DNA of 6,264 nucleotides from Clostridiales bacterium UBA1742 (GTDB lineage: Bacteria; Bacillota; Clostridia; TANB77; CAG-508): NCBI GenBank assembly GCA_002314935.1, contig DCHW01000031.1, positions 1-6,264 of the forward strand, written 5' to 3'. Shown here piece after piece: positions 1 through 5,674 of the stretch. Positions within the stretch are counted from its first letter, which is position 1. Each line of letters starts with the position of its first letter. The position numbers were made by a program, and so were the translations under genes. The notes under the pieces were generated by a model that saw nothing but the letters and a program-made list of their open reading frames with translations, was not told the origin of the DNA and searched no databases.

Positions 1-28
1 ACATATCTATTTTAAACCTATAAATTAT

Positions 29-43
29 TTACATTTTATGTAA
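29..43. promoter_or_regulatory. Inverted repeat upstream of the XRE gene, possible operator
   Basis: The sequence TTACAT-TTT-ATGTAA is a perfect inverted repeat with 6-base arms and a 3-base centre, 21 bases before the TTG start of the HTH gene. Small Cro/XRE repressors often bind such sites in their own promoters, so autoregulation is a reasonable guess. Short palindromes are frequent in AT-rich DNA, and I could not place a convincing -35/-10 pair around it. A related ACATTTATGT string lies at 938-947. Confidence 0.3.
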
Positions 44-64
44 TAATTTTACTGGTGGTATAAA

Positions 65-271
65 TTGATTAAAGAAAAAAGACAAAGCTTAGGCTTTACT
101 CAAGTTCAAATATCAAATATTTTAGGAATAAGTCTTAGACAATATGTTAGAATTGATAATGAAGAAGACTTGCCAAGACGTGATATATTAAATAAGTTAA
201 TAGATGTTTTAAATTTATCTAATGAAGAAATTGGTTTATATATTAGGGAGATTACGCAAAAAATTGCGTAG
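65..271 (+). CDS. Small XRE/Cro-family helix-turn-helix protein
   Basis: This 68-residue protein is essentially a single DNA-binding domain of the Cro/C1 (XRE) type. The helix-turn-helix spans about residues 11-32: FTQVQISNIL is the first helix, GIS the turn, and LRQYVRIDN the recognition helix. The remaining helices (about residues 36-65) complete the five-helix fold. There is no effector or dimerisation domain, so it resembles a small phage- or plasmid-like repressor or a lone chromosomal regulator. The start is TTG at 65; an in-frame TAA at 44-46 limits any extension and there is no ATG or GTG between. The ribosome site is weak (TGGTGG, 53-58). Its stop codon lies inside the descending arm of the terminator hairpin, so the gene is probably a single-gene transcript. 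Target genes cannot be read from the sequence; the inverted repeat at 29-43 is a candidate operator. Confidence 0.75.
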   Translation: MIKEKRQSLGFTQVQISNILGISLRQYVRIDNEEDLPRRDILNKLIDVLNLSNEEIGLYIREITQKIA

Positions 272-285
272 ACTCCTTTTTTTTT
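245..285 (+). terminator. Intrinsic terminator of the XRE gene
   Basis: The arms TACGCAA (253-259) and TTGCGTA (264-270) close on an AAAA loop. They are extended by T252-G271, one A-A mismatch (251/272) and AGGGAG (245-250) pairing with CTCCTT (273-278, including one G-T pair). A run of nine T (277-285) follows. The hairpin overlaps the last codons and the TAG stop of the XRE gene. It insulates that gene from rpsT, whose promoter begins ten bases later. Confidence 0.85.
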
Positions 286-294
286 CTATTTTGC

Positions 295-323
295 TTGCAA
301 AATTATTTTATACGTGTTAAAAT
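295..323 (+). promoter_or_regulatory. rpsT promoter, sigma-A type with extended -10
   Basis: The -35 box is TTGCAA (295-300), the spacer is 17 bases, and the -10 box is TAAAAT (318-323) preceded by the TG extension (315-316). Transcription would start near 330, leaving a leader of about 40 bases before the S20 start. That is too short for a complex riboswitch. The strong elements fit a highly expressed ribosomal protein gene. Confidence 0.75.
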
Positions 324-368
324 AGTAGAAGTGAAATTTATTATGACTTTGTGAGGAGGTGCAAATAT

Positions 369-632
369 ATGCCAAATATTAAATCTGCAATAAAAAGAGT
401 TAGTGTAATAGAAAAGAAAACATTAAGAAATAATATGGTTAAATCTGAATATAAAACAGCTGTTAAAAAATTTGAAACTGCAGTTGTTGAAGGAAGTAAA
501 GATACTGAAGAACTTTTTAAAAATGCTGTTAAAGCTGTTGATATGGCTTGTACAAAAGGTGTTATTAAAAAGAACACAGCTTCTAGAAAAAAATCAAATT
601 TAGCAAAAAAATTAAATACTATAAAAAAATAA
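369..632 (+). CDS. rpsT: 30S ribosomal protein S20
   Basis: This is S20, the small basic protein that binds 16S rRNA at the foot of the 30S subunit and helps early subunit assembly. The product is 87 residues, the usual length. It opens with the family signature MPNIKSAIKR and carries the C-terminal signature GVIKKNTASRKKSNLAKKL (residues 64-82). Lys and Arg are abundant throughout, as expected for an rRNA-binding helical bundle. The ATG at 369 is chosen because GAGGAGGTG (352-360) lies nine bases before it. An in-frame GTG at 351 overlaps that Shine-Dalgarno site and would add six residues foreign to the family. The gene stands alone between its own promoter and a strong terminator. Identification is secure. 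Confidence 0.96.
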   Translation: MPNIKSAIKRVSVIEKKTLRNNMVKSEYKTAVKKFETAVVEGSKDTEELFKNAVKAVDMACTKGVIKKNTASRKKSNLAKKLNTIKK

Positions 633-655
633 AGTGCATAGCGCTTTATTTTTTT
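623..655. terminator. Bidirectional intrinsic terminator between rpsT and the 83-residue gene
   Basis: This is an almost perfect 15-base-pair hairpin with an ATA loop (638-640). Its arms are A7-TAAAGTGC (623-637) and GCGCTTTA-T7 (641-655), with one G-T pair. Seven T follow the core on the plus strand and seven A precede it, so the minus strand reads as an equally good terminator. It overlaps the rpsT stop codon and lies two bases beyond the stop of the convergent gene, so it most likely ends both transcripts. Confidence 0.88.
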
Positions 656-657
656 AT

Positions 658-909
658 CTATATTACTCTATTATATAATTTATCAAATATTACAGAACAA
701 ATAAAACTAAATGTTGATAATATACCTCCTGTTTTAAATAAAATTATTCCAGCCTCATATATAATTAACAAATTTGATTCTATAATATATATTAGTAATA
801 TTATTAAAGCCAATATGCACAAACTAAATGATGATATCATACTTTTTATCATTATTTTTTTTATTTCATCTTGCATATTTTTTATATATTCTAATATTTG
901 ATCAGCCAT
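658..909 (-). CDS. Unrecognised small membrane protein (83 residues)
   Basis: I do not recognise this protein. The ATG at 909 is preferred: in the minus direction GGAGGTG (922-916) is followed by six T and then ATG. A GTG at 918 overlaps that ribosome site and is rejected. Residues 1-24 form a charged, probably helical N-terminus rich in Lys, Glu and Asp. Residues about 26-44 are strongly hydrophobic (LCILALIILLIYII). After a short polar break (ESN), residues about 47-73 form a second hydrophobic stretch containing a TGG turn, and the C-terminus is short and basic (DKLYNRVI). A hairpin of two membrane segments with cytoplasmic ends is the simplest reading. No signal peptidase site or catalytic motif is visible. 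It lies 76 bases downstream of gatB on the same strand but has its own promoter, so a link to GatCAB is not implied. Confidence 0.65.
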   Translation of the reverse strand: MADQILEYIKNMQDEIKKIMIKSMISSFSLCILALIILLIYIIESNLLIIYEAGIILFKTGGILSTFSFICSVIFDKLYNRVI

Positions 910-939
910 AAAAAACACCTCCGAAACATCTATCTATAC

Positions 940-968
940 ATTTATGTTAACATATATTGATTTATGTT
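940..968. repeat. Repeated ATTTATGTT elements with a central palindrome
   Basis: ATTTATGTT occurs at 940-948 and again at 960-968, exactly 20 bases apart (about two helical turns). Between them the opposite orientation AACATA (949-954) creates a perfect 12-base palindrome, TATGTTAACATA (943-954). Further out, GAAACAT (923-929) and ATGTTTC (964-970) form an inverted pair. The elements cover the -10 region and upstream side of the promoter for the 83-residue gene, which is where a repressor would sit. Chance in AT-rich DNA remains possible. Confidence 0.4.
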
Positions 969-972
969 TCAA
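944..972 (-). promoter_or_regulatory. Promoter of the 83-residue membrane protein gene
   Basis: Read on the minus strand, TTGAAA (972-967) is followed by 17 bases and TAACAT (949-944), with a TG one base before the -10 (extended -10 type). The predicted start is near 937, giving a leader of about 28 bases that includes the GGAGGTG ribosome site. It suggests that the gene is transcribed independently of gatB. Confidence 0.55.
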
Positions 973-985
973 AGGTAATTTCTTC

Positions 986-2425
986 CTATTTATTTAGTTC
1001 TTCTAAAAACATTTTATTTAACATTTGTGGATTTGCTTTTCCCCTTGTTTCTTTCATTGCTTGTCCAACTAAAAATCCTAACGCTCTATCTTTTCCTGCT
1101 TTATAATCAGCTATTGATGCTGGATTTGCTTCTAATATTTTTAATACAACTTCTTTAATTGCACCTTCATCAGATATTTGAATCCATCCTTTTTCTTCAA
1201 TTATTTTTTGTGGTTCTGCTGGATTGTCAAACATTTCTAGCAACACTTTTTTTGCTATACTAGTACTTATTGTTCCTTTATCAATTAATATAACTAAATT
1301 TCCTAATTGTTCTGCTGTAAATGGAATTTCAGAAGATTCCATTTCTTTATTATTCAATATTCCAATAACTTCTGACATCATTAAATTACTAACAGTTTTA
1401 GGATTGTTACAAATTTTAGTAGCTCCTTCAAACATATCAGATAAAGCTTTTTCCATTGTTAATACATTTGCATCATATTCTGGTAAATTAAACTCACTTA
1501 CATATCTTTCTCTTCTTTTTTCTGGCATTTCTGGTAATAATTTTCTTATTTCTTCAATCTTTTCTTTTGAATTTTTTATTAATCCTAAATCTGGTTCTGG
1601 AAAATATCTATAATCTTGAGCATTTTCTTTATCCCTCATTGAAAAAGTTTTTCCAGATACATCATCCCATCTTAAAGTTTCTTGAATTACAGTTCCACCA
1701 TTTTCTATAACATCAATTTGTCTGTTTGCTTCATACTCAATTGCTCTTGATATTGATTTAAATGAATTCATATTTTTCATTTCTGTTCTAGTTCCTAATT
1801 CTGTTGAACCTTTCTTTTTTACAGATACATTTACATCTGCTCTTAATGATCCTTCTTGCATTTTACAATCTGAAACTTCAATATACTGTAATATTGATTT
1901 AAGTTTTTTTAAATATATATCCGCTTCTTCTACTGAACTCATATCAGGTTTTGAAACTATTTCTATTAAAGGAACACCTGCTCTATTTAAATCAACTAAG
2001 CTTCCTCTGCCATAAGGATCATGATTTAATTTTCCAGCATCTTCTTCTATATGAATTCTAACTAAACCAATTTTTTTCTTATTTCCATTTACATCAATTT
2101 CAACATAACCATCTTCACAAAGAGGTATATCAAATTGTGATATTTGATATGATTTTGGTAAATCTGGATAGAAATAATTTTTTCTATCATTTTTACAAGT
2201 TTCTGCTATTTTGCAATTTGTAGCAAGTCCAGCTTTTATAGCGTATTCCACTACTTTTTCATTAAGCACAGGTAAGGCACCTGGCATTGCCATACAAACT
2301 GGGCAACAATGTGTATTAGGTTCTCCACCAAATTCTGTTGGACAAGAACAAAATATTTTTGTTTTTGTTGATAATTCACTATGTACTTCCAAACCTATTA
2401 CTATATCATAATTTTCGTTTATCAT
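986..2425 (-). CDS. gatB: Aspartyl/glutamyl-tRNA amidotransferase subunit B
   Basis: GatB is the tRNA-binding and kinase subunit of the GatCAB complex. It phosphorylates the carboxylate of mischarged Glu-tRNA(Gln) or Asp-tRNA(Asn), and the product is then amidated with ammonia from GatA. The protein has 479 residues, the normal length. The cradle domain carries GLEVH (11-15), HIEEDAGK (125-132), SLRADVNVSV (193-202) and DYRYFPEPDL (271-280). A zinc site of the CxC...CxxC kind is visible as Cys26, Cys28, Cys41 and Cys44; some orthologues have lost these residues. The helical and YqeY-like tail from about residue 330 ends with GKANPQ (462-467), the tRNA-binding part. The ATG has AAGGAG eight bases before it. 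gatB is last in the gatC-gatA-gatB operon, 17 bases after gatA. No clear terminator follows directly. Confidence 0.97.
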   Translation of the reverse strand: MINENYDIVIGLEVHSELSTKTKIFCSCPTEFGGEPNTHCCPVCMAMPGALPVLNEKVVEYAIKAGLATNCKIAETCKNDRKNYFYPDLPKSYQISQFDIPLCEDGYVEIDVNGNKKKIGLVRIHIEEDAGKLNHDPYGRGSLVDLNRAGVPLIEIVSKPDMSSVEEADIYLKKLKSILQYIEVSDCKMQEGSLRADVNVSVKKKGSTELGTRTEMKNMNSFKSISRAIEYEANRQIDVIENGGTVIQETLRWDDVSGKTFSMRDKENAQDYRYFPEPDLGLIKNSKEKIEEIRKLLPEMPEKRRERYVSEFNLPEYDANVLTMEKALSDMFEGATKICNNPKTVSNLMMSEVIGILNNKEMESSEIPFTAEQLGNLVILIDKGTISTSIAKKVLLEMFDNPAEPQKIIEEKGWIQISDEGAIKEVVLKILEANPASIADYKAGKDRALGFLVGQAMKETRGKANPQMLNKMFLEELNK

Positions 2426-2442
2426 ATTTATCTCCTTTTTGA

Positions 2443-3894
2443 CTATAATTCTGGTTTATATGTTTCTCTAAATTTTGTTTTTTGTTCATACGCATAAGCT
2501 GTTTTTAACAAAGTTTCTTCATCAAATTGTTTACCAATAATTTGCATTCCAATTGGCATATTATTACTATTAACCCCACATGGAATTGATATTCCTGGAA
2601 GTCCTGCAATATTCAAAGAAACAGTACATAAATCCGCTAAATACATCTCTAATGGATTATTACACTTTTCTCCTATTTTATATGCTACTGTTGGCGCTGT
2701 TGGCGTAATTAAAACATCATATTTACTAAACAACTCATTAAACTTATTTTTTATAATTGTTCTGACTTTTTGAGCCTTTTTATAATATGCATCATAATAT
2801 CCTGAAGAAAGCACATAAGTTCCTAAAATAATTCTTCTTTTTACTTCATCTCCAAAAGCTTCACTTCTAGAATTTCTAAATAATTCATTTAAATTTGTAA
2901 AATTATTTGTTCTATATCCATATCTAATTCCATCAAATCTTCCTAAGTTTGAACTAGCTTCTGCACATGCAATAATATAATATGTAGCTAATGCTTGATC
3001 AGCTATATCTAAAGAACATTCTTCTACTGTTGCTCCCAATTCTTTATATTTATCAATAGCATCTTTTACAGATTTACTAATTTCTTCATTTATACCTTCA
3101 CCGAAAAACTCTTTTGGTACACCTATTTTTAATCCTTCAACTCCATCTTTTAAATGTTCTAAATAATTTTTCTTTTCAACATTTACAGATGTAGAATCTT
3201 TTTCATCATGCCCAGTTAATACATTTAATAACAAAGCACTATCTTCAACATCTTTAGTTATTGGTCCAATTTGATCTAAACTTGATGCAAAAGCTACTAA
3301 TCCATATCTAGAAACCAAACCATATGTTGGTTTTAATCCAACTACTCCACAAAATGATGCCGGTTGACGTATTGATCCACCTGTATCTGAACCTAAAGCC
3401 CAAGGTACCATATTAGCAGCTACTGCAGCAGCACTACCTCCACTTGACCCACCTGGCACTCTTTCTATATCCCATGGATTTTTTGTTTTCTTAAATGCTG
3501 AATATTCTGTTGATGCACCCATAGCAAATTCATCCATGTTCATTTTTCCTAAGCATATCATATTTTCATTATTTATTTTTTCAACTACAGTTGCATCATA
3601 AGGTGAAACAAAATTCTCTAGCATTTTTGAACTACATGTAGTTTTAGTTCCATTTGTACAAATATTATCTTTTATACCAATTGGAATTCCATAACACTTT
3701 GAACTTGCTTTACCATCTATTAACTCATTTGCTTTTTCCAAAGCCTCTTTATCTGTTATAGTTACAAATGCATTTATATCTTTTTCTTTATTATCTATTC
3801 TAGAAATATAACTTTTAGTAATATCTAAAACACTAATTTCTTTTTTCTCTAATTTTTCTATTAATTCGTGAACTGTTAAATCATAAAGTTCCAT
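2443..3894 (-). CDS. gatA: Aspartyl/glutamyl-tRNA amidotransferase subunit A (glutaminase)
   Basis: GatA hydrolyses glutamine and channels the ammonia to GatB. The 483-residue protein is a full amidase-signature enzyme. The Ser-cisSer-Lys triad is present: Lys75 in PIGIKDN, Ser150 in the GGSSGGS loop, and Ser174 in DTGGSIRQP. The downstream DQIGPI (208-213) and GLPGISIP (431-438) stretches match the family. The ATG at 3894 has AAAGGGG upstream as its ribosome site and lies 31 bases after the gatC stop. The Pro-Gly pair at residues 433-434 is written CCA-GGA (2593-2598) with no extra base. That makes it a useful internal control for the engB frameshift sites. No in-frame CGG codon occurs. Confidence 0.97.
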   Translation of the reverse strand: MELYDLTVHELIEKLEKKEISVLDITKSYISRIDNKEKDINAFVTITDKEALEKANELIDGKASSKCYGIPIGIKDNICTNGTKTTCSSKMLENFVSPYDATVVEKINNENMICLGKMNMDEFAMGASTEYSAFKKTKNPWDIERVPGGSSGGSAAAVAANMVPWALGSDTGGSIRQPASFCGVVGLKPTYGLVSRYGLVAFASSLDQIGPITKDVEDSALLLNVLTGHDEKDSTSVNVEKKNYLEHLKDGVEGLKIGVPKEFFGEGINEEISKSVKDAIDKYKELGATVEECSLDIADQALATYYIIACAEASSNLGRFDGIRYGYRTNNFTNLNELFRNSRSEAFGDEVKRRIILGTYVLSSGYYDAYYKKAQKVRTIIKNKFNELFSKYDVLITPTAPTVAYKIGEKCNNPLEMYLADLCTVSLNIAGLPGISIPCGVNSNNMPIGMQIIGKQFDEETLLKTAYAYEQKTKFRETYKPEL

Positions 3895-3925
3895 ACCAAT
3901 CCCCTTTCATTAAATCCGTTATTTT

Positions 3926-4210
3926 TTAAATAACTTTTGGTACATTAAACATATTATTCTCTTTTTCTGGAGCATTTCTTAATAATGCTTCAGTATCTTC
4001 AAAAACTTTTACTTCATCTTTTCTAAAAGCATTAACATTTGATGTACTTCCTATAGTTTCATCAATATTACTTGTATCTACATTATTTAATACATTCGCA
4101 AAATTTAAAATATCTTGAAGATTTTCTAAATATGAATTTACTTCTTCTTCTTTTAAATTCAAATTGGCCAAATTTGCAATATGTAATAATTCTTCTTTAC
4201 TAACTTTCAT
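3926..4210 (-). CDS. gatC: Aspartyl/glutamyl-tRNA amidotransferase subunit C
   Basis: GatC is the small subunit that wraps around the GatA-GatB interface and stabilises the complex. The 94-residue product shows an N-terminal helical region (VSKEELLHIANLANL), the middle FRKDEV motif (62-67) and the C-terminal NAPEKENNMFNVPKVI (79-94), all typical. The ATG at 4210 is chosen because GGAGG (4222-4218) lies seven bases before it. An in-frame GTG at 4216 sits only one base from that site and is unlikely. It is the first gene of the operon, 17 bases after the predicted transcription start. Confidence 0.95.
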   Translation of the reverse strand: MKVSKEELLHIANLANLNLKEEEVNSYLENLQDILNFANVLNNVDTSNIDETIGSTSNVNAFRKDEVKVFEDTEALLRNAPEKENNMFNVPKVI

Positions 4211-4233
4211 TTTCACTCCTCCAATTAAAATGT

Positions 4234-4262
4234 ATTATATAATTTTTAGAATAAAAAAACAA
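4234..4262 (-). promoter_or_regulatory. Promoter of the gatCAB operon
   Basis: On the minus strand, TTGTTT (4262-4257) is followed by 17 bases and a consensus TATAAT (4239-4234). Transcription would begin near 4227, leaving only a short leader with the gatC ribosome site. There is no room for a T-box or other leader regulator. Confidence 0.7.
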
Positions 4263-4290
4263 GGCAAATGCTGTTATTTATCAATTAATA

Positions 4291-4319
4291 TTGCAAATAT
4301 TGTAAATTTATAGTAAACT
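4291..4319 (+). promoter_or_regulatory. Probable serS-engB promoter
   Basis: TTGCAA (4291-4296), a 17-base spacer and TAAACT (4314-4319) form a moderate sigma-A promoter. Its -35 box equals the one proposed for rpsT. The start would be near 4326, giving a leader of about 28 bases. Many Firmicute aminoacyl-tRNA synthetase genes carry a T-box leader of 200 bases or more; there is no space for one here, so uncharged tRNA(Ser) sensing by that route is ruled out if this promoter is right. A short symmetrical string, AATATT-GCA-AATATT (4287-4301), overlaps the -35. Confidence 0.5.
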
Positions 4320-4353
4320 AATACAAGAATGTTTATATCATGGAGGTTATATT

Positions 4354-5640
4354 ATGATAGATATAAAACTTATTAGAGAAAACCCAGAATTAGTTAAGGA
4401 AAATATAAAAAAGAAATTTCAAGATCAAAAATTAACTTTAGTAGATGAAGTTATAGAGCTTGATAAAAAAAATAGAGCTACAATAACTCGTGGTGATGAA
4501 CTTAGAAATGAAAGAAAAACATTAAGTACTGAAATTGGAAATTTAATGAAACAAGGAAAAAAAGACGAAGCAGAAACTATAAAATCTAAAGTTCAAAAAA
4601 TAAATGAAGAACTTGTAGAAAATGAAAAATTAGAAGAACAATATGCACAAGAAATAAAAACAAAAATGATGAAAATTCCAAATATTATAGATAGCAGTGT
4701 TCCTATTGGAAAAGATGATAGTGAAAATGTTGAAGTTGAAAGATTTGGAGACCCTGTTGTACCAAATTTTGAAGTACCACATCATGCAGATATTATTGAC
4801 AAATTTAATGGACTTGATAAAGAAAGTGCTGGTAGAACAAGTGGTGTTGGCTTTTATTATTTAATTGGAGATATTGCAAGATTACATGAAGCAATGCTTG
4901 CTTATGCACGTGATTTTATGATTAATCATAATTTTACATACTGTATTCCCCCATTTATGATTAGAAGCGATGTTGTAAATGGAGTTATGTCTTTTGCAGA
5001 ATTAGAAGCAATGATGTATAAAATTGAAGGTGAAGATTTATTTTTAATTGGTACATCTGAACATAGTATGATTGGTAAATTTAAAGGACAAATTGTAAAA
5101 GAAGAAGAACTACCTATCACACTTACATCTTATTCACCATGTTTTAGAAAAGAAATTGGTTCTCATGGTTTAGAAGAAAGAGGTTTATATAGAGTTCATC
5201 AATTTGAAAAACAAGAAATGATTGTTCTTTGTAAGCCAGAAGATTCTATGGAATGGTATAATAAATTATTTAAATTATCTATAGAATTATTTAGAAACTT
5301 AAACATACCAGTTAGACAACTTGATTGTTGTAGTGGTGATATGGCTGACTTAAAAGTAAAATCTTGCGATATTGAAGCTTGGAGTCCAAGACAACAAAAA
5401 TATTTTGAAGTATGTTCTTGTACCACTATGGGAGATGCTCAAGCTAGACGTTTAAGCATTAGATACAAATCAAAAGAAGGAAATAAACTTGTACACACTC
5501 TAAACAACACTGTTTTAGCAACACCTAGAGCATTAATTGCATTTTTAGAAAATAACTATAACGAAGATGGAAGTGTTACTATTCCAGAAGCTTTAAGACC
5601 TTATATGGGAGGAACAGAAAAAATTATTCCAAAAAAATAA
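4354..5640 (+). CDS. serS: Seryl-tRNA synthetase, archaeal/eukaryotic-like branch
   Basis: SerRS charges tRNA(Ser) with serine, a class II reaction in the cytoplasm. The 428-residue protein has the expected layout. Residues 1 to about 110 form the charged coiled-coil arm that grips the long variable arm of tRNA(Ser). The catalytic core carries the serine-site TSE (234-236), motif 2 from PCFRKE (Arg265) to RVHQFEKQE (280-288), and motif 3 at LATPRALIAFLEN with Arg392. The tail PEALRPYMGG is canonical. Several core stretches, EGEDLFLI, SPCFRKE, DIEAWSPRQQKYFEV and HTLNNTVLATPR, read more like archaeal SerRS (which have HTLNSTAIATSR) than the E. coli type (HTLNGSGLAVGR). This is from memory of family sequences, not a search. 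The ATG follows TGGAGGTT (4341-4348). engB follows after 34 bases with no terminator, so the two are probably one transcript. No in-frame CGG codon was found. Confidence 0.95.
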   Translation: MIDIKLIRENPELVKENIKKKFQDQKLTLVDEVIELDKKNRATITRGDELRNERKTLSTEIGNLMKQGKKDEAETIKSKVQKINEELVENEKLEEQYAQEIKTKMMKIPNIIDSSVPIGKDDSENVEVERFGDPVVPNFEVPHHADIIDKFNGLDKESAGRTSGVGFYYLIGDIARLHEAMLAYARDFMINHNFTYCIPPFMIRSDVVNGVMSFAELEAMMYKIEGEDLFLIGTSEHSMIGKFKGQIVKEEELPITLTSYSPCFRKEIGSHGLEERGLYRVHQFEKQEMIVLCKPEDSMEWYNKLFKLSIELFRNLNIPVRQLDCCSGDMADLKVKSCDIEAWSPRQQKYFEVCSCTTMGDAQARRLSIRYKSKEGNKLVHTLNNTVLATPRALIAFLENNYNEDGSVTIPEALRPYMGGTEKIIPKK

Positions 5641-5674
5641 TTTTTAAAAGTCCAAAATTAAAAGGAGCAATAAT

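Noticed and set aside
351..371. GTG start for S20 at 351
   Set aside because: It overlaps the GAGGAGGTG ribosome site and adds residues not found in S20; ATG 369 gives the exact family start.
910..918. GTG start at 918 for the membrane protein
   Set aside because: The GTG is part of the GGAGGTG ribosome site that serves ATG 909.
1224..1613. Reverse-frame open stretches inside gatB, serS and rpsT (e.g. 1224-1613, 4926-5120, 5199-5426, 341-577)
   Set aside because: They lie entirely opposite or overlapping confidently identified genes, lack ribosome sites and have no recognisable protein features.
4211..4216. GTG start at 4216 for gatC
   Set aside because: It lies one base from GGAGG; ATG 4210 has proper spacing.
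4326..4353. T-box leader for serS
   Set aside because: The whole intergenic region is under 140 bases and divergent, and the predicted leader is about 28 bases. No T-box sequence or terminator hairpin is visible.
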